From Pseudomonas asturiensis (GTDB lineage Bacteria; Pseudomonadota; Gammaproteobacteria; Pseudomonadales; Pseudomonadaceae): a stretch of DNA of 64,000 bases. The stretch spans positions 248,001-312,000 of the forward strand of contig NZ_FRDA01000001.1 in assembly GCF_900143095.1 (NCBI RefSeq), written 5' to 3'. The notes below the pieces were generated by a model. That model was not told where the DNA came from. It made no database searches and saw nothing but the letters and a program-made list of their open reading frames with translations. Both the position numbers and the translations under genes were made by a program. Of this stretch, positions 7,774-15,998 are shown in pieces (position 1 is the stretch's first letter; the number at the start of each line of letters is the position of its first letter).

Positions 7774-10392
7774 ATGATCAACGTAGATCTGCAACAACTG
7801 GTCAACGCACTGGATGCGCACACTCGGCAGGACCTGGAGAGTTGCGCGGGGCGATGTGTGGCCAGGGGCGGCAGCAAAATTCTGGTGGAGGACCTGTTAC
7901 TGGCCTTGCTGGAGCGTCCTGAAAGTCTTCTCGCTCGTGCGCTGCTGGACGCAGGTGCCGAGTCCGCACACCTGGCTGCTACGCTGCAGCCCGCGATCGA
8001 ACACAATGCATCCAGCAATCCTGTGTTCGCGACAGAGTTGATTCAGTGGCTTCAAGACGCGCTGCTGGTGGCGAATCTGGAACTGCGCCAGAACCACATC
8101 GAACAGGCAGCGCTCATTCTGGCGTTGTTGCGTAATCCGATGCGTTACGCAGGCGCTCGCTATCACCGGCTGTTGAGCACGATCAATGCCGATCGTTTGC
8201 GCGATTTTGCACTTGGTGATCAGGCGGGTGCAGATGCACAGCCGTTGAAGGGCGTGGACGAGTCGTGGCTCAAACGCTTCACTCACAACCTGACTCAACA
8301 GGCACGTGAAGGTCGGCTCGACCCTGTGCTGTGTCGTGACGAAGCCATACGCCAGATGGTCGACATCCTTGCCCGGCGGCGCAAGAACAATCCGATCGTG
8401 GTCGGCGAGGCCGGCGTCGGCAAGACCGCGATCGTCGAGGGACTGGCCCTGAGAATCATCGAAGGGGAGGTGCCCGAGTCCCTCAAGGACGTTGAGCTGC
8501 TTACCCTGGACATGGGGCTGCTGCAGGCAGGTGCGAGCATCAAGGGCGAGTTCGAGCGTCGTCTGAACGGCGTGATTGAAGAGGTCAAAGCGTCAGCGCA
8601 GAGCGTCATCCTGTTTATCGACGAAGCGCATACCCTGATAGGCGCTGGAGGGCAGGCGGGTGGCTCGGATGCTGCGAATCTGCTCAAGCCGGCCCTGGCC
8701 CGCGGAGAGTTGCGCGCAATTGCTGCGACCACTTGGGCAGAGTACAAAAAGTACTTTGAAAAGGATCCTGCTCTGGCGCGTCGCTTCCAGCCGGTTCGGG
8801 TGCTTGAGCCCACCGTCGCAGAGGCCATCACCATCCTGCGTGGTCTGGCGCCAGTCTACGAAAAAAGCCACGGGGTTTACCTGCGCGATGATGCCGTGGT
8901 TGCCGCCGCGCAGTTATCGGCTCGCTACCTGACGGGACGGCAGTTGCCGGACAAGGCAGTGGATCTGCTTGATACCGCGTGCGCGCGGGTTCGAATCAGC
9001 CTTGCCGCCGCCCCCGAGCACCTGGAGCGCCTGCGAACCACGTTTGCCGAGCAGCAACGCCAGCTTGATGCCATGCAACGTGATGCGGGTGCCGGGCTTG
9101 CTGTTGACGGACAGGGGCTTATCGCGCTGACGGACGGTCTTCAGGCAATCCAGCAGCAGATAAGCGCCCTTGAGTCTGCATGGCAACAGCAACGTAAGGG
9201 CGTGGAGCGGTTGCTTTCGCTGCGCCAGCAGGTGACTGAGCTGCGGACACAGCACAATTGCGACGCTGCAAGCGGCTCGCAATCACTGCACGGTGTGGAT
9301 CAGGCCATCGAGTCACTGGAAGCCGAGTTGCGACAGACCCTTGGCGAGCTGAGCGGCAGCCAGGCCACCGAGCGTCTGGTCAGTTTTGAAGTGTGCCCCA
9401 GGTTGATTGCTGAAGTGGTCAGTGCCTGGACCGGCATTCCTCTGTCACAGCTTGCGCTGGAATACAGTTCGAAAGTCGCCGGTTTTGCGGCCGATCTGAA
9501 AATGCGTATCCGGGGTCAGGACCAGGCTGTGCATGTGCTCGACCGAGCCATGCGTGCGGTTGCGGCCGGTTTGAACAAGCCGGACGCGCCGGTTGGCGTG
9601 TATCTCCTGGTGGGACCCAGCGGGGTGGGCAAAACTGAAACGGCTATCGCACTGGCGGACCTGCTGTATGGCGGCGAGCGCTTCCTGACGACCATCAACA
9701 TGTCGGAATTTCAGGAAAAACATACGGTGTCGCGTTTGATCGGCGCACCTCCAGGTTATGTGGGTTATGGGGAAGGGGGGCTGCTGACCGAAGCCGTCCG
9801 GCAAAAGCCCTATTCGGTGATTCTGCTGGATGAGGTGGAGAAGGCTGACCCTGATGTCATGAACCTGTTTTATCAGATCTTCGACAAAGGCATTGCCAAC
9901 GATGGTGAGGGCCGGGAGGTCGACTTCCGCAATACCTTGATTCTGATGACGTCCAACCTGGGAAGCGAACGCATTACGGCCTTGTGTCAGTCGGATCAGC
10001 GGCCAGATCTCGAGCAACTGGAGACGGGTATCCGGCCCCTGCTGACCGCACATTTCAAGCCCGCGTTGCTGGCCCGAATGCACGTGGTGCCTTACTACCC
10101 GATGACCAGAGACGTGCTGCGTGAGCTGGTTGAACTCAAGCTGCAGCGAATGGGCGCGCGCTTGAAAAACAGAGGGCTGAGCTTCGGGTACTCCAGTCGC
10201 CTGGTCACGTTCCTGCTTGATCGCTGCGAGCAAGGTGACACCGGCGCGCGACGTGTCGACCGATTGCTGGAGGCGTGCGTCACGCCCCTGATCGCCGATC
10301 GGTTGCTGGCTGCGATGTCCGAGGGCAAAGACCTCCACCGGGTTCACGCGACCCTTGACGCGGCAGGTCGTGTTGCCTGTGAGTTTGAATAG
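7774..10392 (+). CDS. clpV: T6SS sheath-recycling AAA+ ATPase TssH (ClpV)
   Basis: 872 residues with Clp/Hsp100 architecture: an N-terminal domain (about 1-155) that recognises the contracted sheath, a first AAA+ module with Walker A GEAGVGKT near residue 211, a coiled-coil middle domain (about 410-520), and a second AAA+ module with Walker A GPSGVGKT near residue 613. Both Walker B stretches (ILFIDEAH and ILLDEVEKA) are intact. It unfolds TssC to recycle the sheath. The gene is tightly spaced after tssG and is followed directly by the sigma-54 activator. Confidence 0.97.
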   Translation: MINVDLQQLVNALDAHTRQDLESCAGRCVARGGSKILVEDLLLALLERPESLLARALLDAGAESAHLAATLQPAIEHNASSNPVFATELIQWLQDALLVANLELRQNHIEQAALILALLRNPMRYAGARYHRLLSTINADRLRDFALGDQAGADAQPLKGVDESWLKRFTHNLTQQAREGRLDPVLCRDEAIRQMVDILARRRKNNPIVVGEAGVGKTAIVEGLALRIIEGEVPESLKDVELLTLDMGLLQAGASIKGEFERRLNGVIEEVKASAQSVILFIDEAHTLIGAGGQAGGSDAANLLKPALARGELRAIAATTWAEYKKYFEKDPALARRFQPVRVLEPTVAEAITILRGLAPVYEKSHGVYLRDDAVVAAAQLSARYLTGRQLPDKAVDLLDTACARVRISLAAAPEHLERLRTTFAEQQRQLDAMQRDAGAGLAVDGQGLIALTDGLQAIQQQISALESAWQQQRKGVERLLSLRQQVTELRTQHNCDAASGSQSLHGVDQAIESLEAELRQTLGELSGSQATERLVSFEVCPRLIAEVVSAWTGIPLSQLALEYSSKVAGFAADLKMRIRGQDQAVHVLDRAMRAVAAGLNKPDAPVGVYLLVGPSGVGKTETAIALADLLYGGERFLTTINMSEFQEKHTVSRLIGAPPGYVGYGEGGLLTEAVRQKPYSVILLDEVEKADPDVMNLFYQIFDKGIANDGEGREVDFRNTLILMTSNLGSERITALCQSDQRPDLEQLETGIRPLLTAHFKPALLARMHVVPYYPMTRDVLRELVELKLQRMGARLKNRGLSFGYSSRLVTFLLDRCEQGDTGARRVDRLLEACVTPLIADRLLAAMSEGKDLHRVHATLDAAGRVACEFE

Positions 10393-10402
10393 GATGGAAC
10401 CG

Positions 10403-11917
10403 ATGTTCAGCTCGGTCCGGCACCCCTTGAGCTACGCACAGCAGCTGTGCTCGATCTATACGCATTTGTCACAGGCGACTGACGACGCCATGCTGCTGAA
10501 TGATTTCGTTCACGCTGCCTCGCGCCTCAGTGGTTGCGAACTGAGCCAATTGTTCATGTTCGACGCAACGCCAGGATGCCTGAACTTAAAGGCGCAGGTA
10601 CTGGATGGGAACATTCGGTCGGGATCGCCGGATAACGATGTGACCGACTACAGCGCGGAGCACCTGTTTCAGTTCGTTGCGCGCAATGGCAAGCCTGTCA
10701 GCATCAGTGATCTGGATTGCGCGCTCTACAACACGTGTTTTCTGCCCGGCAGCGAGTCAGCCTGGAAATCCCTGGCGTGTATCCCCTTGGTGAGTCGGGA
10801 TCAGAGCGTCGCCGGGCTCTTGGTCTGTGCAAGCAGAAAGGTGGCCTCACTGGAGGGTTTCACAGCGTCTCTTGGCTGTCTGGGTGCCTTCGTGGTGTCA
10901 CAGCGGGCCCTGCTTACGCGCCATCAGTCTCTTGCATACCCATCGGTAACCGAATCACCGCCTGCCGTGTCGAGTTACGGATTGATCAGCAACAGTGCGA
11001 CGATGCGCCAGACCTGCGAGCTCGTCGGCAAGGTATTGCAAAGCCCCTACACGGTCTTGCTCACCGGTGAGACAGGAACCGGCAAGGAGGTCGTTGCCCG
11101 CGCCATACACGAGCATGGGCCGCGGCGGTCGAAGGCGTTCGTTGTGCAGAACTGCGCGGCGTTTCCCGAGAGTCTTCTTGAGAGCGAATTGTTCGGCTAT
11201 CGCAAGGGTGCGTTTACCGGCGCTGATCGTGATCACCGGGGACTGTTCGACGTTGCGCATGAAGGCACGCTTCTGCTCGATGAGATCGGCGACATGCCGA
11301 TCGGGCTGCAGGCCAAACTCCTTCGTGTGTTGCAGGAGGGAGAGATACGTCCGCTCGGCTCCAGCACGGTGCGCAAGGTCAATGTGCGGATCATCGCGGC
11401 GACCCACCGGGATCTGCCGGCGCTGATCGCGCAAGGGCGGTTTCGCGAGGATCTTTACTACCGGCTCGCGCAGTTTCCGGTCGCGCTACCTGCCCTGCGC
11501 CAACGAGTCGAGGATATTGAACCGCTCGCCAGGCTTTTCGCAGACAACGCGTGCGATGCGCTCAAGCGCGCACGGGTTGCCTGGTCGCAGGCCGCACTCG
11601 CAGCGCTTTCCAGTCATCCGTTCCCTGGCAACATCCGGCAATTGAAGGGCTTTGTCGAACGCGCTGTCTTGCTCAGTGAGAACGGAGAACTGTTGCCCGA
11701 ACACTTTCCTTTTGCGCCAGCGCCCCAGGAGGGGCTGGCGGGTGTGACGTTCCGCGAACGGATGGAGCAGTTCGAACGCGGGCTGTTGCTTGATTATCTG
11801 CACAAGAGCAACGGCAACCGCACCGTGACGGCCAGAACGTTGGGGCTGTCGAGACGCACCCTGCTTTACCGATTGGCGCACCTGGATATCAACAGTGCGC
11901 AAAAAGGACGCTGCTAG
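10403..11917 (+). CDS. sfa2: Sigma-54-dependent activator of the T6SS (Sfa/VasH type)
   Basis: 504 residues: an N-terminal GAF-like sensor region (about 20-170), a central sigma-54 AAA+ domain with Walker A GETGTGKE near 222, the sigma-54-contacting GAFTGAD loop near 269 and LLDEIGDMP as Walker B, and a C-terminal Fis-type helix-turn-helix (TVTARTLGLSRRTLLYRL). All residues needed for open-complex formation look intact. It occupies the place of sfa2 in P. aeruginosa HSI-II. The ATG at 10403 has AGGA eight bases upstream; an in-frame ATG at 10394 is an alternative start. Its likely target is the -24/-12 promoter of hcp. Confidence 0.93.
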   Translation: MFSSVRHPLSYAQQLCSIYTHLSQATDDAMLLNDFVHAASRLSGCELSQLFMFDATPGCLNLKAQVLDGNIRSGSPDNDVTDYSAEHLFQFVARNGKPVSISDLDCALYNTCFLPGSESAWKSLACIPLVSRDQSVAGLLVCASRKVASLEGFTASLGCLGAFVVSQRALLTRHQSLAYPSVTESPPAVSSYGLISNSATMRQTCELVGKVLQSPYTVLLTGETGTGKEVVARAIHEHGPRRSKAFVVQNCAAFPESLLESELFGYRKGAFTGADRDHRGLFDVAHEGTLLLDEIGDMPIGLQAKLLRVLQEGEIRPLGSSTVRKVNVRIIAATHRDLPALIAQGRFREDLYYRLAQFPVALPALRQRVEDIEPLARLFADNACDALKRARVAWSQAALAALSSHPFPGNIRQLKGFVERAVLLSENGELLPEHFPFAPAPQEGLAGVTFRERMEQFERGLLLDYLHKSNGNRTVTARTLGLSRRTLLYRLAHLDINSAQKGRC

Positions 11918-11959
11918 GCGTTCGCGATCATCCCACCCTTGGTTTCATGGAGATGCCTG

Positions 11960-12100
11960 ATGAACTTCAGTCACCGGACAGCTGTGCTTTTTTTATGTGT
12001 TTTACCGATGTTTCTGGGCGGTTGCAGCGGCCCCTTCAAGTTCAGCGACGACCAATACCGTGCGTTGGGCCACTCGACTTCAATCAATCGCGATCAATGA
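11960..12100 (+). CDS. 46-residue lipoprotein inside the T6SS cluster (orfX position)
   Basis: The start MNFSHRTAVLFLCVLPMF is a hydrophobic signal ending in the lipobox L-G-G-C (Cys22), followed by a 24-residue mature part (SGPFKFSDDQYRALGHS...). Ser after the Cys predicts outer-membrane sorting. A GGAG ribosome site precedes the ATG by seven bases. It sits between the sigma-54 activator and the FHA gene, the place held by the uncharacterised orfX (PA1664) in P. aeruginosa HSI-II. It is distinct from TssJ, which is encoded further down. Function unknown; homology to orfX is inferred from position only. Confidence 0.75.
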   Translation: MNFSHRTAVLFLCVLPMFLGGCSGPFKFSDDQYRALGHSTSINRDQ

Positions 12101-12117
12101 TCTAAAGAGATGTATTG

Positions 12118-13260
12118 ATGGAACTGGTATTTGAAATAACCAATCCGTTGGAGCTCAAGGAGGGCTGTGCTCGATCCTGGATGTTCAGGGACGGCAACGG
12201 GATTATCGGGCGCAGTGGCGATTGCGATTGGTACATCGAGGATCACGCACCTCATGTGTCCAGACAGCATGCGCGCGTCAGTCAAGAGGGCGGCGCGTTT
12301 TATCTGACGGACATCAGCCGGAACGGGACCGTGATCAACGGTATCGAGACCCTTCAGGGCGCAGAGAAAAGGCGCATCCGACAGGGCGATACCTATCGCT
12401 TGGGAAGCCTTGAGATACGGGCACAACGTGTTCAGTTTCGGGGTGACTCCTCCCATCAAGCGTTGCCGTCATTTCTTCTCAAGGGGCAGTTGACTGCGGC
12501 GCTGGATCCCCTGAATGCGTTGCAGGCGCGTGACAACGCGTATTGCGTTATTGATGAGCTTTCATCAGTCATCGCAACACGGATCACATCGAGCGGTGTC
12601 GGTGTTCAGGTGCCGGTAGACCATGAACAGGTACGTTTGCCGGAATTGGTCGCTGCCCCGATGGCTGTTCAGCCCGACCATTCTCCTCGTCCGCTGGATG
12701 GAAATACCGGACGGTTCTGGCAGCTATTTGGCGACGCGCTGGGTGTCGATCTGAGCGATGTCGATGCGCCGGCGTGCGAGGTGCTGGCGGTCGATGTCGC
12801 GCGCCTGTTCAAACAGTGCCTCGATGGCCTTGAGCACAGCTCTGCGACGCGTCACGAACTCAAAGCCGAGTTGCGTACATCGCAACAGTGCGGACGCGAA
12901 AGCGGATCTGACGCATCGGACAGCGGCTTGATCATTTCCCAGCTCATGCAGCGCCAGCCCGAGCAGGCCGCCCGGACGATCACGCGGTTATTTCGCGATT
13001 CGCAGGCTCATCAGGTCGCACTTCTGGCGGGGTGCCGGGCCATGGCGCGCTCGACCCTGGAGCACTTTTCTCCGCAGCGGCTGCACTGGCACTTCGAGCA
13101 TGAAGGCAAGTCGTGGCTACGAACGGCCGGCAGTCGATGGCGCGCCTATGTGCATCATCACAGCGCTCTGGTCCGGGACGATAACTGGAGCGCCGGGCTC
13201 TGGGGCCGGGACTTTGTGCATGCCTATGACGAACAGATCCGCTTGATCAACTCCCTTTGA
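12118..13260 (+). CDS. tagH: T6SS-associated FHA-domain protein TagH (Fha)
   Basis: 380 residues. The N-terminal FHA phosphothreonine-binding domain (about 1-100) shows the hallmark GRSGDCDW, SRQHARV and NGTVING motifs. The C-terminal part (about 190-375) matches the type VI FHA C-terminal domain and includes WQLFGDALGVDLSDV. In other T6SS clusters Fha proteins read the phosphorylation state set by the Ser/Thr kinase and control assembly after translation. The ATG at 12118 follows an AGAG ribosome site; a TTG one codon earlier is less likely. A kinase gene lies at the end of the same cluster. Confidence 0.93.
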   Translation: MELVFEITNPLELKEGCARSWMFRDGNGIIGRSGDCDWYIEDHAPHVSRQHARVSQEGGAFYLTDISRNGTVINGIETLQGAEKRRIRQGDTYRLGSLEIRAQRVQFRGDSSHQALPSFLLKGQLTAALDPLNALQARDNAYCVIDELSSVIATRITSSGVGVQVPVDHEQVRLPELVAAPMAVQPDHSPRPLDGNTGRFWQLFGDALGVDLSDVDAPACEVLAVDVARLFKQCLDGLEHSSATRHELKAELRTSQQCGRESGSDASDSGLIISQLMQRQPEQAARTITRLFRDSQAHQVALLAGCRAMARSTLEHFSPQRLHWHFEHEGKSWLRTAGSRWRAYVHHHSALVRDDNWSAGLWGRDFVHAYDEQIRLINSL

Positions 13261-13282
13261 CCTGAACCACAGAGATCGACCC

Positions 13283-13771
13283 ATGTATTCATACCTAACG
13301 AGGCCAGTGCTAGTGGTCTTGCTCATGCTGTGTGGCGGCTGTTCGGCACTGTCGCCTTACTCCACGCAGACCCGGCTGGACATCAGCCTGACGGGAAGCC
13401 ATCAGCTCAACCCGGATCTCAACGGCCGACCCTCGCCGACGGTTTTGCGCCTGCTTGAGTTGAAGCATCCGGCGGCGTTTCAGAGCCTGGATTTCTTCTC
13501 TCTGTACGCGCGCAGCAAGGATGTACTGGCTCAGGATCTGGTTGCCAGCGAAGAGCTTGAACTGCGACCTGGCGAGCGCATCGATCTGAAGTTGAAAGTG
13601 GCTCCCGATAGCCGTTATGTCGGTGTGCTGGCGGCCTATCGCAATTTGCCGGAAGCACGATGGCGTTATGTGATCGAGCTGACACCCGAAAGCCTTACGC
13701 GTGCCGAGTTCACGCTCGACGAGGCGGGCCTGCATCGCAGTGACGAATCCATCACCAGGGCAGGGCGTTGA
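13283..13771 (+). CDS. tssJ: T6SS outer-membrane lipoprotein TssJ
   Basis: 162 residues with a short signal (MYSYLTRPVLVVLLMLCGGC, Cys20 the probable lipidated residue) and a beta-sandwich domain of the usual TssJ size. Segments such as ARSKDVLAQDLVASEELELRPGE and VGVLAAYRNLPEARWR are characteristic of the family. TssJ anchors the TssL-TssM complex to the outer membrane. Its stop codon lies two bases before the tssK start. Confidence 0.93.
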   Translation: MYSYLTRPVLVVLLMLCGGCSALSPYSTQTRLDISLTGSHQLNPDLNGRPSPTVLRLLELKHPAAFQSLDFFSLYARSKDVLAQDLVASEELELRPGERIDLKLKVAPDSRYVGVLAAYRNLPEARWRYVIELTPESLTRAEFTLDEAGLHRSDESITRAGR

Positions 13772-13773
13772 GC

Positions 13774-15105
13774 ATGGATGCGCACAAGGTAGTCTGGCAG
13801 GAGGGCATGCTGCTGCGCCCTCAGCATTTTCAGCATAACGATCGCTACTACGACCATCAGATGAGGGTACGTACTCGGCTGACCGGGGCTTACATCTGGG
13901 GTTTTACGAGGGTTGAGATCGATCAGCAGTTTCTGGGCTCGGGCCAGATTGTGCTTCACCACGCTTCAGGCGTGCTGGCGGACGGTACCGTTTTCGACCT
14001 GGGTGACAGGGCCAGGCCTCTGGTGCTGGAAGTACCCGCAAACACTGCCAATACCGCTGTTTATCTGGCATTGCCGTTGGTGACGGGTAACTGCATTGAG
14101 GCGCGCAGTGCCGATCAGCCGGATGTGGTCGCGCGTTTTACGTCTTACACGGCCAATATCGCCGACTCCAACGCCGGTGAGGACAACCGGACGGAAATAT
14201 TCTGCGCCCGGCCCGAGTTTCAGTTGCTGCTTGGGGAGCAACACAGCGAGCACGCTTATGTGAAGCTCAAAGTGTGCCACGTACTGGTCAGCACGGCCGA
14301 CAAGGCGATCAGACTCGATGCCGGGTTTGTCCCGTCGTTCATCAATGCTGGCGGATCGGCTTATCTGATGTCGTGCCTCAAGGAGGTCGTGGGCCTTCTT
14401 GAGCACCGGGGCAACGCCATCGCGGCGCGCATGCGCTCGAGCGGACAGACCGGCAGTGCCGAGGTCGGTGATTTCATGATGCTGCAACTGATCAACCGGA
14501 CCGAGCCGGTTCTTCAGCATTACCTGACGATTCAGGACGTTCATCCTGAAACCCTCTATCGCGCCTTGCTCGCGTTGCTGGGTGAACTGGCGACTTTCGG
14601 CTCTGAAAGCAAACGACCGCAGCTTGACTGTGCGTATCAACACAGTGACCAGGGTGCGACCTTTGAAAAGGTGATGCTCGCCATTCGGCAGGTGTTGTCG
14701 ATGGTGCTTGAACAGCACGCCATTGAGCTTGAGTTGCAGCCCCGTCAGTACGGCGTATTGGTTTCCCCGCGCGTGGACAGACAGTTGCTGGGGTCTTGCT
14801 CGTTCGTCCTCGCGGCCCGCGCGCAGTGTGACCCTGAGGAGTTGCGCCATCGATTGCCCTCGCACCTCAAGGTGGGCTCGGTGGAAAGCATTCGCGAACT
14901 GGTCAGTTTGCATTTGCCCGGGATTCGCATAAGGCCGCTCCCAGTGGCTCCGCGTCAGATCCCGTTTCACTCGAACAAAACCTATTTCGTCCTGGAGATC
15001 AACGACCACGAACAGGCTCAGATCGATACGTCCGGCGGCTTTGCGTTTCATGTGTCAGGCGAGTTTTCCGGGCTTGAGCTGCAGTTTTGGGCAGTCAGAA
15101 ATTGA
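13774..15105 (+). CDS. tssK: T6SS baseplate-membrane connector TssK
   Basis: 443 residues. The N-terminal motif VVWQEGMLLRPQHFQHNDRYYD is diagnostic for TssK (VasE/ImpJ). The C-terminal part carries LVSLHLPGIRIRPLPVAPRQIPFH. TssK trimers, related to phage receptor-binding proteins, connect the TssF/G wedges to TssL and TssM. The ATG at 13774 has an AGGG stretch about eight bases upstream, which favours it over a TTG two codons earlier. tssL starts 17 bases after its stop. Confidence 0.96.
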   Translation: MDAHKVVWQEGMLLRPQHFQHNDRYYDHQMRVRTRLTGAYIWGFTRVEIDQQFLGSGQIVLHHASGVLADGTVFDLGDRARPLVLEVPANTANTAVYLALPLVTGNCIEARSADQPDVVARFTSYTANIADSNAGEDNRTEIFCARPEFQLLLGEQHSEHAYVKLKVCHVLVSTADKAIRLDAGFVPSFINAGGSAYLMSCLKEVVGLLEHRGNAIAARMRSSGQTGSAEVGDFMMLQLINRTEPVLQHYLTIQDVHPETLYRALLALLGELATFGSESKRPQLDCAYQHSDQGATFEKVMLAIRQVLSMVLEQHAIELELQPRQYGVLVSPRVDRQLLGSCSFVLAARAQCDPEELRHRLPSHLKVGSVESIRELVSLHLPGIRIRPLPVAPRQIPFHSNKTYFVLEINDHEQAQIDTSGGFAFHVSGEFSGLELQFWAVRN

Positions 15106-15122
15106 TGGGCAGGGGACCGGAT

Positions 15123-15998
15123 ATGCAAAGCAATGATGACAACCAGACGGTGCTTTCCGATCTGCGTTCAGCGGACGGCCGTGACAGGCGGCTGACCGAT
15201 TCCGCTGACTCACATCCGTTCGAGAGTCTTCAGGAGCGGCTCGCCTACAGCGCAAGGCACGCGCCCGTAAAACGCCTCGACATTCATATCAATCCACTCG
15301 TCGCTGCAGCCAGTGATCTGCTGGTACAGCTTTCGCGACTGGCCATGGCCCCTGCGGTGGGCGATGTCCGCCCGATGAACAGGCAGTTGATCGATCAGGT
15401 GAAGCTTTTCGAGGCTCACGCTCATCACCACACCATAGAGCACGATCAGATGCTCGCGGCCCGCTACGTGCTATGCACGGTGCTGGATGAGGCTGTGCTG
15501 ACAACCTCATGGGGCAGCACCAGTAATTGGTCGACGATGAGCCTGTTGAGCCATTTCCACAAGGAGACATTCGGCGGCGAGAAGTTCTTTCAGTTACTGG
15601 AGAAGCTGGGCAGTAACCCCCACAGGCATCTTCATATGCTCGAACTGATGTACCTGTGCATGGCCCTCGGTTTTGAAGGCAAGTACCGCGTGACGTTGCG
15701 CGGTGCTGACGAACTGGAGGGCATTCGTGATGGGCTTTATCGACAGATACGCCAGTTGCGGGGCGATGTGCCGCTGACCCTTTCGCCTCAATGGCGAGGC
15801 CTGCAGGAGCCGCGCGCGGATCACCCGCGGCTCGTCCCGTCATGGCTGATTGTGATGTTTACCCTGATGACGTTGACGGTGATGTATTCAGGGTTCGCCT
15901 GGGTTCTGGGCAAGCATCGCGAGACCGTCCTCGCGCCGTACCACATCGTTGATTCCGTGGCGCCTGGCCGTGCGTCGCAAAACCGAGAGGCACCATGA
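15123..15998 (+). CDS. tssL: T6SS inner-membrane protein TssL (DotU/IcmH)
   Basis: 291 residues: a cytoplasmic DotU domain (about 55-225; IHINPLVAAASDLL, YVLCTVLDEAVLTTSWG, MYLCMALGFEGKYR) and a single C-terminal transmembrane helix near 236-262. There is no OmpA-like peptidoglycan-binding extension, so it is the short TssL form. It is tail-anchored and recruits the baseplate together with TssM. The ATG at 15123 has GGGGA in front; the frame is open further upstream. The last four bases overlap tssM (ATGA). Confidence 0.95.
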   Translation: MQSNDDNQTVLSDLRSADGRDRRLTDSADSHPFESLQERLAYSARHAPVKRLDIHINPLVAAASDLLVQLSRLAMAPAVGDVRPMNRQLIDQVKLFEAHAHHHTIEHDQMLAARYVLCTVLDEAVLTTSWGSTSNWSTMSLLSHFHKETFGGEKFFQLLEKLGSNPHRHLHMLELMYLCMALGFEGKYRVTLRGADELEGIRDGLYRQIRQLRGDVPLTLSPQWRGLQEPRADHPRLVPSWLIVMFTLMTLTVMYSGFAWVLGKHRETVLAPYHIVDSVAPGRASQNREAP

